Assembly: GCF_037974265.1 (NCBI RefSeq)
Contig: NZ_CP150233.1
Location: 3,162,001-3,226,000 of the forward strand
DNA: 64,000 nucleotides
Direction: 5' to 3'
Source: Paenibacillus sp. FSL R5-0623
GTDB lineage: Bacteria > Bacillota > Bacilli > Paenibacillales > Paenibacillaceae
Notes under the pieces: generated by a model
Databases searched by the model: none
Told to the model about the DNA's origin: nothing
What the model saw: the letters and a program-made list of their open reading frames with translations, nothing else
Made by a program: the position numbers and the translations under genes
Shown here: in pieces, positions 36,605-45,906 of the stretch
Layout: each line of letters opens with the position of its first letter
Position numbering within the stretch: the first letter of the stretch is position 1

Positions 36605-38014
36605 ATGGACACATCAGCGATAACACAACAGGACCTGCCATTAACCGGACAACTTGTTATTGATCAAGAAATGTTACGCTCCGTTTTTGCGGGTTGCTCG
36701 GACGTTGTATTTCATACATTCCAAACCGCGTGTCTTACATCAGCATTATGCGTATATTGTGTTGGTGTATGCGATACGGAGCGGCTGGAACGCCAGGTAC
36801 TAACGCCCCTTCAGGAAACAGGGATCGAAGCTGCGCAAGTTCCTCTAGCTTCAGTTAAGCATGTTGAAACGACTACTCAGGCAGTACAGGCCATATTAGA
36901 AGGAGAAGCTCTGTTACTGCTGGACGGTTCAATAGGCGGAACTACATATCCTCTATACCAGGCTGCAAATCGTTCAACGGAGGAACCGTTAGCTGAATCG
37001 ACCGTGCGTGGTGCACGGGATGGTTTCACAGAGTCGTTGACCATGAATATGTCTTTACTGCGCAAACGCCTCAAGACACCTGCATTGAAGATTCATACAC
37101 GTAACATGGGAGAACGTACAAACACAAGTATTTCACTTGTATACATGGAGGGGATTATTGACCCCAAACTTGTTAAGGAAGTGCAGACACGACTTGCCAA
37201 TTTAAAGCTCCAAGACGTACTGGAGAGTCAATACATTGAAGAAGGGATTGTCGATGAGCGATATTCACCATTTCCACAGATGATTGCGACGGAGCGTCCG
37301 GATGTCGTTGCTTCCAACTTGCTGGAAGGTCGGTTTGCTATTCTCGTTGACGGAACGCCGTTTACCCTTATCGCGCCAGTAACCATTTTTTCCATGTTAC
37401 AATCCCCTGAAGATTATTATCAAAATGTGTTCATGAGTGTTTTTGTACGCTGGCTGCGATACATTTTTTTTGTTTTATCGATGCTGCTTCCATCGGCTTA
37501 TGTAGCGATTACTACGTTTCATCAGGAGATGATTCCTACCGTATTGCTTCTCAGTATTGCTCGGGCGAGAGAAGAGATCCCTTTTCCCGCACTGGTGGAG
37601 GCGCTCATTATGGAAATTGCCTTTGAAGCACTGCGTGAGGCTGGCGTCCGATTGCCAAAGCAGGTCGGATCAGCGGTCAGTATCGTGGGAGCCTTAATTA
37701 TTGGGCAAGCGGCGACGAGTGCCGGAATTGTCTCAGCCCCCATGATTATCATTGTCGCGATTACTGGTATCGCTTCTTTCATGATCCCTCGCTATGCTGC
37801 CAGCATAGCGACCCGTCTGCTACGTTTTCCCATGATGTTTCTTGCAGGAACGCTGGGCCTCACGGGTGTCATGCTGGGAGTCATCTTGGTTGTCATTCAT
37901 CTAAGCAGTCTTCGTTCATTTGGAACACCTTATCTCTCACCGGTAGCACCTACGATGGCTAAGGAACTTAAGGATGTATGGTGGCGTCCATCCCCAAGGA
38001 ACAAACCACACTAG
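36605..38014 (+). CDS. spore germination receptor, A subunit (GerA family)
   Basis: The 469-residue protein has a soluble N-terminal part (about 1-270) and a C-terminal half with four to five membrane helices. The family signature LLEGRFAILVDGTPFTLIAPVTIF-like segment covers roughly residues 240-265, followed by SPEDYYQN. It is the receptor A subunit in the spore inner membrane that senses nutrients. ATG 36605 follows GGGGAGG. It is first in an A-B-C-D operon and overlaps gerB. Confidence 0.93.
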   Translation: MDTSAITQQDLPLTGQLVIDQEMLRSVFAGCSDVVFHTFQTACLTSALCVYCVGVCDTERLERQVLTPLQETGIEAAQVPLASVKHVETTTQAVQAILEGEALLLLDGSIGGTTYPLYQAANRSTEEPLAESTVRGARDGFTESLTMNMSLLRKRLKTPALKIHTRNMGERTNTSISLVYMEGIIDPKLVKEVQTRLANLKLQDVLESQYIEEGIVDERYSPFPQMIATERPDVVASNLLEGRFAILVDGTPFTLIAPVTIFSMLQSPEDYYQNVFMSVFVRWLRYIFFVLSMLLPSAYVAITTFHQEMIPTVLLLSIARAREEIPFPALVEALIMEIAFEALREAGVRLPKQVGSAVSIVGALIIGQAATSAGIVSAPMIIIVAITGIASFMIPRYAASIATRLLRFPMMFLAGTLGLTGVMLGVILVVIHLSSLRSFGTPYLSPVAPTMAKELKDVWWRPSPRNKPH

Positions 38015-38055
38015 AACAATCTACATTTCGAGCAAACAAGGGAGCGGGATTACAT

Positions 38056-39171
38056 ATGTTGACGGACAAAGGGAAAATTTCGGTTACTCAATTGGCATTT
38101 ATGGTCTTTCCCGCCATTCTCGCGACGGCTATCCTGTCTGTGCCTGGAATTACAATGCATTATGCAGGACATGACATGTGGATGACTCCGATTATAGGTT
38201 CTATCGTTGGATTGGCTGCTATTGGTATTTCCGTTGGACTTGATCGTCTCTACCCAGGAAAAACGCTCATTCAATCCAGTGTATTGATCGTCGGTCGGAT
38301 TCCGGGCAAGTTATTCGGTCTGATCTATATCGCTTTTTTGCCCCACCTGACGGGCTTGATTATTCGGGAATACGGTGAATTCATTGTCAATAATGCACTT
38401 CCGCGTACACCTTTGTTTGTTGTGATGGGTACGATGGTTGTTGTATGTGCGATTAATGTCAGACTCGGAATTGAAGTTGTCGGACGAACCTCTCAGGTGT
38501 TTGTTACCCTGCTGATCGTGCTGCTGGCTTTGATCTTTATATTATTGATTGGTGAACTGAATCCTGCCGAGCTGTTTCCTTTCATGGAGAAAGGTCCAAT
38601 TCCCATTATTACGGGGGCTGCTGCACCTGCTGCATGGTTTAGTGAATATATTGTGTTGGCTTTTCTATTACCTTATGTGAATGAAAAAAAACGAATAACC
38701 CGGGTCATGCTGGGTTCCCTTGTATTTACGACAACTGCAATGACAGTTACCAATCTGTTTTGCCTGTTTTTAATTGGTGATTTGACGGATACATTTGTAT
38801 TTCCTGTTATGATCGCAGCAAGATACATAACTATTGCGGACTTTCTGCAGCATATCGAATCCCTTATTATTGCCATCTGGATTTTCGGTATTTTTGTTAA
38901 AATTTCCGTCTTTCTATATATCTTTGCTACATCAACCGCAGAATGGTTTGGTTTGCGGGACTACAAACCTGTGGTTGGTCCACTTTCGTTCCTGTGCATG
39001 GTATTTGCTTACTGGGTTGTGTCCGGTGGATCCGGTATTTCCAGTTTGGTTAGCGCTTCAGCCAACTTGTATACGATCAGCATTTTATTAATCCTTCCAG
39101 CTATGATCTACGGTGTCGCATGGCTGAAGAAAGGGTGGGCACATTTTCGGAAGAATCGAGCGAACACCTGA
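38056..39171 (+). CDS. spore germination receptor, B subunit (GerB family)
   Basis: A ten-helix APC-superfamily protein with the GerB pattern (KGKISVTQLAFMVFPAILAT at the start). ATG 38056 gives 371 residues, close to the usual 365-375, and follows AAGGGAG. An in-frame ATG at 37978 would overlap gerA by 37 bases and add 26 residues; it has only a tight AAGGA site. The B subunit binds the germinant, so this gene sets the specificity of the receptor. Confidence 0.92.
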   Translation: MLTDKGKISVTQLAFMVFPAILATAILSVPGITMHYAGHDMWMTPIIGSIVGLAAIGISVGLDRLYPGKTLIQSSVLIVGRIPGKLFGLIYIAFLPHLTGLIIREYGEFIVNNALPRTPLFVVMGTMVVVCAINVRLGIEVVGRTSQVFVTLLIVLLALIFILLIGELNPAELFPFMEKGPIPIITGAAAPAAWFSEYIVLAFLLPYVNEKKRITRVMLGSLVFTTTAMTVTNLFCLFLIGDLTDTFVFPVMIAARYITIADFLQHIESLIIAIWIFGIFVKISVFLYIFATSTAEWFGLRDYKPVVGPLSFLCMVFAYWVVSGGSGISSLVSASANLYTISILLILPAMIYGVAWLKKGWAHFRKNRANT

Positions 39172-39189
39172 TTGATGGGGGAGGAGCAC

Positions 39190-40365
39190 TTGCGAATATA
39201 TAGAGTACTACTAATGCCAATATTGTGTTGTGTGCTTTTAAGTGGATGCTGGGATCGTATCGAGATTAACGATTTGGCTATCGTGCTGGCTACAGGGATA
39301 GATTATGAAGATGGTAAAGTACAATTGACTTCACAGATTTTCATTCCGCGGAAGGCGAGTGCAGGAGATAGCAGTGGGAGTGGAGGCAGTCCAAGCGGGG
39401 TTACAATGATTCGAACAGCGGAAGGAAGTACAATTGCCGAGGCATTGAATCGGTTACAACGTAAAGTTCCCCGGAATATGTTCTGGGGCCACTGCGAAGT
39501 TATCATCATTAGTGAGCAAGCCGGCAAACGCGGTATCCGCGAGTATATCGATTTTTTCCTGCGTTACCCTCAGTTCAGGGAGCATGCATATGTTTTTTCC
39601 AGCGAAAAGGCTTCGAAAGATATCCTTGCATTGCTTGATCCACTGGAGCGAAGTTCTGCTGAGTCGCTGCGTGAGATGGCCAATCTGAAGTTAGGTACAC
39701 GTGTTACTGCCCTTGAACTGGCTAAATCTATTGAAGGTCCGAGCAGTTCCGCCATTTTGTCTCGCATGTTAATCTTACCCCCGGAGCCCGATCAGGATAA
39801 ACTGACAACTACGCCATATGTGAAAGGTCTGAGTATGTATAAGAAGGATCGTTATGTCAAGACGATCAAAGAACCACTAAGCGTAGGTGTATTACTACTT
39901 GCAAAAGAACTGAACAACATTATTATGCCTGTTGAGATTAAGCCGTTAAAGGGTTCTTTCTCGATAAGACTCATTGAAAATAAAACCTCCTTGAAACCGC
40001 GAATTGTAAACCAACAGTGGAGTATGAAGGTCGACATCCAAACCAGGGGAGAAGTGGTGTTAAATACGACGGATGCCAATCTGACGGATCCCGCAGTATT
40101 AACTAAACTGGAACAGGAATGGTCGGCTAAGCTCACATCTTTGGCTCATGATGCTCTAGAGATGTCGCAGAAGGAGCTGCGCTCCGATTTCTTCAAATTC
40201 GCAGTTGAATTCCGCAGATATTATCCGCATCAATGGAAGTCGCAGGAGAAGAACTGGGAAAGCATCTATCCTGAATTGGACGTGGAAGTCAAAGTAGATG
40301 CACACGTAGAACGTACCGGAAAATCAACAGGACCACAGGGGATACCTGATGAGGACGAAAGTTGA
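39190..40365 (+). CDS. spore germination receptor, C subunit (GerC lipoprotein)
   Basis: The 391-residue lipoprotein has a lipobox (LLSGCWD) near residue 20 and the GerC pattern DRIEINDLAIVLATGIDYE. It anchors on the outer face of the spore inner membrane. TTG 39190 is chosen because GGGGGAGGAG lies just before it; TTG 39172 and ATG 39175 would put that site within the gene. Confidence 0.92.
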   Translation: MRIYRVLLMPILCCVLLSGCWDRIEINDLAIVLATGIDYEDGKVQLTSQIFIPRKASAGDSSGSGGSPSGVTMIRTAEGSTIAEALNRLQRKVPRNMFWGHCEVIIISEQAGKRGIREYIDFFLRYPQFREHAYVFSSEKASKDILALLDPLERSSAESLREMANLKLGTRVTALELAKSIEGPSSSAILSRMLILPPEPDQDKLTTTPYVKGLSMYKKDRYVKTIKEPLSVGVLLLAKELNNIIMPVEIKPLKGSFSIRLIENKTSLKPRIVNQQWSMKVDIQTRGEVVLNTTDANLTDPAVLTKLEQEWSAKLTSLAHDALEMSQKELRSDFFKFAVEFRRYYPHQWKSQEKNWESIYPELDVEVKVDAHVERTGKSTGPQGIPDEDES

Positions 40366-40409
40366 ACACAATTGGCTCCGGTTACAAGCCTGAGAATAGA
40401 GGTGATTGC

Positions 40410-40628
40410 ATGAAACTAGGCTCAATCCTTGGGATTTTGATGCTGGCGACTGCGATAGTGTATGGAGAGTGGAAGAGTAGCAAAGAGAAGCGAGCCAGAA
40501 TAGTGAGCGCGGGAATTACTGCAGTGGCGGCAGTAATTGGGATCATTCTTCTCTTTCAGCCCCGTTTGCCTGGTCCTACCCAGTTTGTGAAGCTTATATT
40601 TGGAAGTGTGGATAAATTTATGAAGTAA
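40410..40628 (+). CDS. small two-helix membrane protein, probable germination receptor D subunit
   Basis: The 72-residue protein has two hydrophobic helices (about 4-21 and 33-52) joined by a basic loop (KSSKEKRARI). ATG 40410 follows GAGGTGATT. Small two-helix D subunits of this size occur at the ends of some ger operons in Bacillus and modulate the receptor. Here it is the last gene before the terminator, so that role is likely by position and topology. Confidence 0.7.
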   Translation: MKLGSILGILMLATAIVYGEWKSSKEKRARIVSAGITAVAAVIGIILLFQPRLPGPTQFVKLIFGSVDKFMK

Positions 40629-40650
40629 GATGATGGAGAAAGAAGGACCA

Positions 40651-40687
40651 AGTCTCTGCGTACCAGAGGCGCGGTCCTTCTTTTTAT
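40651..40687. terminator. terminator between ger operon and stalk-domain gene
   Basis: GAAGGACC and GGTCCTTC pair around a loop that can itself form a smaller hairpin, followed by T5. It can serve the ger operon and, on the other strand, the convergent gene. Confidence 0.75.
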
Positions 40688-40711
40688 TTAAGTTGTATCC
40701 AGTCAGAATGT

Positions 40712-41986
40712 TTATTCTTTGATCACAGAAGCATTCACGGCATCTTCCATTTTCGTATTGTAGGAACGGAACAGACCCAGACGCCAGAACGCGGCTCCTT
40801 TGAGGTTATAACGTTTGGCGAGACCGAGCTTATCATCAACAGAGGACGGCGTTTCACTGCTCAGACTGATACCAAGCAGAAGTTTGTTCTTTGGGACACC
40901 GGCCTGTATGGCTAATTGGATCGCCTGATCTACAAGACTATTTGGCTCAGGTACCTGAGATTTGGTGCCAACCGGATTATACTGATAGGCCATAATGATA
41001 AGATCATCTGCAATAGAGGCAAGTGTTTTGTAATCATAACCTTTATATGCACTATTTAGCGGCGGTACCGCCAGAGATAAAGCTGTGTCCTGAGGTAAGG
41101 AACTCTTTAATTGTTTCACGTAAGCATTGAGCAGCTTCTGTTGTTCTACCGCATCCAGTTTGAAGCCCAGTCCTTCAAAATCCAGAACAACTCCGCCAAA
41201 ACCATGCTCTGCTACAGCAGCAGTTATACCTTCAATCGATTTCTGCCGCAGGCTGCTGTCGCTCAGAACTTTGGTCAGTTCGCCGTTTCCGTCCAATGCA
41301 TACACCATGAGCTGTGGTTGGATCTTCTGATCTGCTGCGTCAGCAACGATGGACTGCGGTGTAATATCACCCGCAGCAGCAGGGAGACGGTATTCATCCC
41401 CTTGGAGCGTGAACTGACCTTCACGATCAATGCGGCTCCAGCCAAAGGCTACGGAATTCATGGAAGTAATAAGGTCCTTTTCTTGAAAGGATTGCAACGC
41501 ATAGAAGGCTCTCAAGTGCATCTCGCGTTGTGGCGAGACAAGGGAGACCGTCTTGGTTGCCTGATTCCAGCTTACTTGTACACCGAATTGGTTACTGAAC
41601 GAACTTAGTGGGATAAGTACGCGGCCCTCCCGCTGAACGGGTGCTGCTGCGAGTGTAACTTTTTTTCCATTTACGGTCGCTGTGGTGCTACCAACTTGTA
41701 ATAGTACCTCGGTAGTTTGTCCTTTCACAGTGTTTGTTGCTTTTACAGTCTGTGATTTGCTGTTCCAGGTAATATCAATACCAAGGGCTTCCCCGACCGT
41801 CCGAAACGGAACGTAAGTGACACCTTTATCAACTCGTGGAGCTGCATCAAACTTCAGGGGAACATCATCCAAGTGTACTGAAATGGCCGGGGCAGCATAG
41901 GCTCCACCGATATTGGGAGTACTACCAAGGATAGAGAGAGCAATTACAGTAACCGTGGCGATTTTTCCTACACGTTTAATAAGCAT
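40712..41986 (-). CDS. secreted copper-amine-oxidase-N/stalk domain plus GH18-like protein
   Basis: The 424-residue exported protein has a signal peptide (about 1-32, ending AYA). Residues 35-150 form a stalk domain of the copper amine oxidase N-terminal type (VTYVPFRTVGEALGIDITW, then VLIPLSSFSNQFGVQVSW). Residues 155-424 resemble a GH18/YaaH-like barrel with GVVLDFEGLG, where Asp and Glu match the catalytic DxE strand. YaaH/SleL relatives cut spore cortex peptidoglycan. The position next to the germination operon fits a cortex or cell-wall role. GGAGGAG precedes the ATG. Confidence 0.82.
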   Translation of the reverse strand: MLIKRVGKIATVTVIALSILGSTPNIGGAYAAPAISVHLDDVPLKFDAAPRVDKGVTYVPFRTVGEALGIDITWNSKSQTVKATNTVKGQTTEVLLQVGSTTATVNGKKVTLAAAPVQREGRVLIPLSSFSNQFGVQVSWNQATKTVSLVSPQREMHLRAFYALQSFQEKDLITSMNSVAFGWSRIDREGQFTLQGDEYRLPAAAGDITPQSIVADAADQKIQPQLMVYALDGNGELTKVLSDSSLRQKSIEGITAAVAEHGFGGVVLDFEGLGFKLDAVEQQKLLNAYVKQLKSSLPQDTALSLAVPPLNSAYKGYDYKTLASIADDLIIMAYQYNPVGTKSQVPEPNSLVDQAIQLAIQAGVPKNKLLLGISLSSETPSSVDDKLGLAKRYNLKGAAFWRLGLFRSYNTKMEDAVNASVIKE

Positions 41987-42252
41987 CGTATGTCTCCTCC
42001 AACTTTGTACGTAATAATAGAATCATTTTTTATAACCATATCTAGTAATCTAGCATATGTATCATAACAAAATTTTCATATCGTTCCAATATAAGAGTCT
42101 GGAATATAGTCATATATACTATATAGCTGTTTAATAGATTCTTCCGACCATAGTGAAATTAAATTAAACTCTGTTGAGCTTGTGGTAAGAAGTCCAAACA
42201 CAATAGTACGCTACGAATATACTATCCTATCCCAACATTAGGAGGTAGATTG

Positions 42253-42675
42253 ATGAGCACATTTCTAGATGCAAGAACATCACAAAATGCCAGTTTGGCC
42301 AACTCAATAGCTATTCCAATATTATTCCTGAACACCCCACAGCTCTTTGGCCAAATCGGTCTGCAAACTGCCGGAGCGGGAGCCAATCCCAGAGTTCAAT
42401 TTAAAGGGACGGTTTCTGTACAATTACCTTTAGCTCTTGTGGACATAACGATTACCGTTGTAAGAGGTACCTTGTCAACGGACCCGGTTATTTACTCCGC
42501 AACGTCCACATTTGGTTTAAGTGTATTGGCACCACAAGTAATTACATTCTCTGGAAATGATTTCAATCCACCGATTTTACCACAATTAACTTACACTGCT
42601 TTTGTAAGCTCCAACTTGCTGGGAACAATTCGTGTTGGCCCCGAGAATTTTGATGGATTTGTGGTCTCTGATTAA
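42253..42675 (+). CDS. duplicated 140-residue protein, copy 1 (possible spore-surface)
   Basis: The 140-residue protein is hydrophobic and beta-rich with no signal peptide, starting STFLDARTSQNASLANSI and ending VGPENFDGFVVSD. The pattern of alternating polar and apolar residues suggests a jelly-roll or trimeric beta domain like the C-terminal part of exosporium BclA-type proteins. AGGAGGT precedes ATG 42253. It converges on a paralogue at 42774. The family is not recognised. Confidence 0.75.
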   Translation: MSTFLDARTSQNASLANSIAIPILFLNTPQLFGQIGLQTAGAGANPRVQFKGTVSVQLPLALVDITITVVRGTLSTDPVIYSATSTFGLSVLAPQVITFSGNDFNPPILPQLTYTAFVSSNLLGTIRVGPENFDGFVVSD

Positions 42676-42715
42676 TAGCTCTCTCTAAAAATAGTTGTGT
42701 TAATCGTAAAAACAA

Positions 42716-42758
42716 CCCCATACCTCTAACCTACGGGAAACCGATTAGAGGTATGGGG
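42716..42758. terminator. shared terminator between the duplicated genes
   Basis: CCCCATACCTCTAA and TTAGAGGTATGGGG form a perfect 14-base-pair stem around a 15-base loop. On the minus strand the stem is followed by TTGTTTTT, so it works best for copy 2. Confidence 0.85.
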
Positions 42759-42773
42759 GTGGACGTATTCATT

Positions 42774-43199
42774 CTAATCCGAAACGATAAATCCGTCGAA
42801 ACTCTCAGGGCCGACCCGCACCGTTCCGAGCAGGTTGGTACTGATAAATGCAGTGTACGTTATTTGAGCAGAGATCGGTGGATTATAGTCGTTGGCAGAG
42901 AACATGATAACTTCGGGGTTAAGGAGACCACTTAAACCATACGTGAAGTTAGCAGAGTAAACGATCGGATCAGTAGCAACGGTGCCTCTAACAATGGTAA
43001 TTCTGACTTGAAAGAGTGCAAGCGGTAGTCGCACCGTAATGGTTCCTTTTAATGAAACTCGTGGATTGGCTCCAGCTCCAACCGTTTGCAGACCAATCTG
43101 TGCAAATAGTTGAGGCGTATTAATCACTGGAATCGGTATGGAAATGGAATTAAACAACGCAGCATTTTGCGATGATCTTGCATCCAGAAATTGAGTCAA
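42774..43199 (-). CDS. duplicated 140-residue protein, copy 2
   Basis: The 141-residue product aligns along its whole length with copy 1 at roughly two thirds identity by eye (shared blocks include QIGLQT, AGANPRV, LPLAL and YTAF). It lacks a signal peptide and is also beta-rich. GGAGGT precedes the ATG at 43199. The convergent duplicate arrangement means an inverted duplication followed by divergence. Role unknown; the location next to germination genes suggests spore surface. Confidence 0.75.
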   Translation of the reverse strand: MTQFLDARSSQNAALFNSISIPIPVINTPQLFAQIGLQTVGAGANPRVSLKGTITVRLPLALFQVRITIVRGTVATDPIVYSANFTYGLSGLLNPEVIMFSANDYNPPISAQITYTAFISTNLLGTVRVGPESFDGFIVSD

Positions 43200-43245
43200 C
43201 GTATATACCTCCTATCTGTTTCAGATAGAATAATATATTCATCAT

Positions 43246-44484
43246 TCAGATATTCGTATGGACGTTGGGTGAAGCACTGGAAATATTAAAGACAAACCGA
43301 CTGCCCATAGGACTGGACTCTTTAAGCCATACAATGCCACCCATTAATTCGGCGAGTTGTTTACAGATGGACAGGCCCAACCCTGCACCGCCATACTTTC
43401 CTGAATTACCATGAATCTGGGAATAGGATTTGAACAATAAATCCTGACGATCCTGTGGGATGCCGATGCCCGTATCCTTTATTTCGTAGGATGCATGGAG
43501 AGAACCTTTTGTATCAGCAGATACCTCAGTAGAGATGCATACTTCACCTTTCTCCGTAAATTTAAGTGCATTCCCAACGAGATTGATTAAAATCTGACGA
43601 ACTTTGTGCTGATCGCCCATAAGCATAAGCATCAGATGATCATTAATATTGTACTCTGCATACAAACGAATTCCTTTTTTCTGTGCTTCAGAAGAGAATA
43701 ATTGTAATACATGATCAACTGTTTCAGTAATACTATAGGGCTTGATCTCCAGAGAGATCGCACCAGCTTCTGCTTTGGAATAGTCCAGAATTTGATCCAT
43801 CATCGACAGAAGGCTGGTGCCGCTTGACTCAATGACATTAACATATAACGATTGATCCTCATTCAGCCTGGTCGATTGCAACAGATTGGCCATGGCAAGA
43901 ACACCATTCATTGGCGTCCTGATTTCGTGGCTGAGAACGGCCAGCAAATTTTTCTTTTCTTCAAGTACTTTTGCAGCGGTTTCTTCCGCCTGTTTTAACT
44001 GTTGCAGAGTTGTTTCCATCTCAAGAAGACTCGTGAAAAATGAAGACAAGGAGAGGAGTAAATCCACGTCCTTTTGTTGATAGGAATAGAAATCCTGATC
44101 AAATGAGCAAAGGGAGCCGTAAATTTCTCCGTTCTCATTATGTATGGGCACACCGACAAATGAACATCCACCTACGAATTCGGTTGCGTCCATATGTCTG
44201 GTTAATGGATGAGTCAGATTATTATTGATTACTAACGGGCCTTCGGAATGTTCAGTCACAAGTGCACAGTATGACTCGGCGTTATCAACGACCAGCCCCT
44301 CACCCAGAATTAGTTTGTCACGATTATATACGTTCAGAACTTTGGTGGATAGATGATCCAACTGGGCAATACAGAACGTGTTTGCAGGAATTAACCTGCT
44401 TGCCGTGTCCATGACATTAGCAGCCGAATCATATAATTTATGTGAGACAATGGATAGTACATCAATGAATTCTGTTTTTAACAT
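43246..44484 (-). CDS. soluble GAF-domain hybrid-type histidine kinase without receiver
   Basis: A 412-residue kinase. Residues 10-160 form a GAF sensor (with CALVTEHSEGPLVINNN and FVGVPIHNENGEIYGSL), residues 165-180 a coiled coil, then HisKA with the phosphoacceptor His in LSHEIRTPMNGV, and HATPase boxes NLVGNALKF, DTGIGIPQ and GAGLGLSI. There are no membrane helices, so it senses a cytoplasmic signal. No response regulator is adjacent, and the HisKA type is that of phosphorelay kinases, so feeding Spo0F or a similar relay is possible but unproven. Confidence 0.9.
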   Translation of the reverse strand: MLKTEFIDVLSIVSHKLYDSAANVMDTASRLIPANTFCIAQLDHLSTKVLNVYNRDKLILGEGLVVDNAESYCALVTEHSEGPLVINNNLTHPLTRHMDATEFVGGCSFVGVPIHNENGEIYGSLCSFDQDFYSYQQKDVDLLLSLSSFFTSLLEMETTLQQLKQAEETAAKVLEEKKNLLAVLSHEIRTPMNGVLAMANLLQSTRLNEDQSLYVNVIESSGTSLLSMMDQILDYSKAEAGAISLEIKPYSITETVDHVLQLFSSEAQKKGIRLYAEYNINDHLMLMLMGDQHKVRQILINLVGNALKFTEKGEVCISTEVSADTKGSLHASYEIKDTGIGIPQDRQDLLFKSYSQIHGNSGKYGGAGLGLSICKQLAELMGGIVWLKESSPMGSRFVFNISSASPNVHTNI

Positions 44485-44647
44485 ACTGATTTGACTCCTC
44501 CTGATTGTAGAAATTCGTTGTGCACTGTATTCAGTATATATGAATTGTAAGAATAGAGCATGTATGGTTTTGACAGTGGAAGACGGAAATGAGAAAATAT
44601 AATGCTGTGCAACATGTATATATTAATAAAGTTTTGGAGGCAAATCA

Positions 44648-44956
44648 ATGAATCAACGTTTTCGAATTACCCGATCCATGCAAGATAGTAATGCCGAACA
44701 ATCCATCTCGCTGGAAGAGTGCAAACTCTACTTCGAATCCCAACCCGATTTTACCTATTCACCGGTTCTTAACATTGTAGGAGCTGAGAGCACTATGACC
44801 ATCGAGGGGGACTTTTTTAAGTGGGACCTTGAGGGTGCACAGATAGCTTTTCGTTTGTACATGGGAGATCTGTATGTAGCTATTTCGAACGAAGCTATTG
44901 TACCCAAAATGATTGAGATTGCAACGGATCTACGTGCAGATATCGTTGAAGGATAA
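44648..44956 (+). CDS. hypothetical protein (102 aa)
   Basis: The acidic, soluble 102-residue protein starts MNQRFRITRSMQ and ends DLRADIVEG. A good GGAGG site precedes ATG 44648. The alternating strand and helix pattern suggests a small alpha/beta domain. No motif or family is recognised. Confidence 0.65.
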   Translation: MNQRFRITRSMQDSNAEQSISLEECKLYFESQPDFTYSPVLNIVGAESTMTIEGDFFKWDLEGAQIAFRLYMGDLYVAISNEAIVPKMIEIATDLRADIVEG

Positions 44957-45046
44957 GAAGTAGAGAACTAGAGTTTAATAAAATGCAATGATGTTAGGTG
45001 TAGTCTACTTTAGACATTCCTGTAAAAATGAGACTAAAGGTTCATT

Positions 45047-45083
45047 TATATTCCATATGTTAGATTGTAATATATGGAATATA
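45047..45083. promoter_or_regulatory. perfect 12-bp inverted repeat upstream of the lipase
   Basis: TATATTCCATAT (45047-45058) and ATATGGAATATA (45072-45083) are exact complements around 13 bases, ending 27 bases before the lipase start. It could be an operator or a 5' hairpin in the mRNA. Confidence 0.55.
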
Positions 45084-45109
45084 AAACATTTTACAGGAGA
45101 GTGAATGAA

Positions 45110-45715
45110 GTGAAAAAGACCAAATTAATACTTGTTGTATTCATGAGCATGATCCTTGCCTTATCGGTAACTGGAATAGGATCGAGTTCAAAGGCTTTTG
45201 CAGCTACGGCACGTACACCCATTGTATTGGTGCATGGATTGACCGGTTCAGATAGCAATTTTACAGCAATTGAGAGTTATTTGCGTAGCCAAGGGTGGAC
45301 AAGAGACGAATTATTCGCGATTGACCTTCCTAGCAAACAAGGAAACCAGCTGTTGAACTCCGCAGCAATTAGTCGATTCGTAGATGATGTTCTACGCCAA
45401 ACGGGTCATACAAAAGTCAATATTATAGCTCATAGCATGGGTGGAGCTAATAGTCTCTATTACATACTTAACCGTGGAGGCGCTTCCAAAGTGGACAAGT
45501 TGATTACCCTTGGCGGGGCTAATCGATTGACCACAACGACAGCTCCGAGTGGAATAAAGGTGACTTCGATCTATTCCACCAGTGACACGATTGTGTCCCC
45601 GGCACTTTCCCGGTTGAACGGGGCGAACAACGTTTCGGTTTCCCTCGTATCCCATATTGGTCTGCTGTTTAATTCACGGGTGAATGCCCTGATCAAAACT
45701 GCATTGAATGAGTAG
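45110..45715 (+). CDS. secreted triacylglycerol lipase (LipA family)
   Basis: A 201-residue lipase of family I.4. The signal peptide spans about residues 1-32 (ending FAA). The oxyanion loop is VLVHGLTG, the nucleophile Ser109 lies in AHSMGG where the first Gly of the usual motif is Ala as in Bacillus LipA, and the late SHIGLL contains the catalytic His. GTG 45110 follows AGGAGAG; an in-frame ATG at 45074 lies in the inverted repeat. The small size without lid agrees with LipA. Confidence 0.92.
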   Translation: MKKTKLILVVFMSMILALSVTGIGSSSKAFAATARTPIVLVHGLTGSDSNFTAIESYLRSQGWTRDELFAIDLPSKQGNQLLNSAAISRFVDDVLRQTGHTKVNIIAHSMGGANSLYYILNRGGASKVDKLITLGGANRLTTTTAPSGIKVTSIYSTSDTIVSPALSRLNGANNVSVSLVSHIGLLFNSRVNALIKTALNE

Positions 45716-45766
45716 CTGAACATACAAAATGTGCATTCTTTCATAGTTACAAAATGATGAACTTGA

Positions 45767-45801
45767 ACACGACTGGCCATTTATGCGCAGTCGTGTTTTC
45801 G
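45767..45801 (+). terminator. Rho-independent terminator
   Basis: ACACGACTG and CAGTCGTGT pair around an 11-base loop, then TTTT, after the lipase gene. Confidence 0.8.
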
Positions 45802-45906
45802 TATTACACGGAAATGGCTCGCTGAGGTAAGTTTCAAAAATAGGCACATCCATTCTATAATTAGAAATCAGAATAAAAAAGGAACAAGTTAAAGGAGTCT
45901 GTATAC

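Noticed and set aside
42753-42935. 60-residue open frame antisense to duplicated protein copy 2
   Set aside because: It covers the shared terminator and the complement of a supported gene; no binding site.
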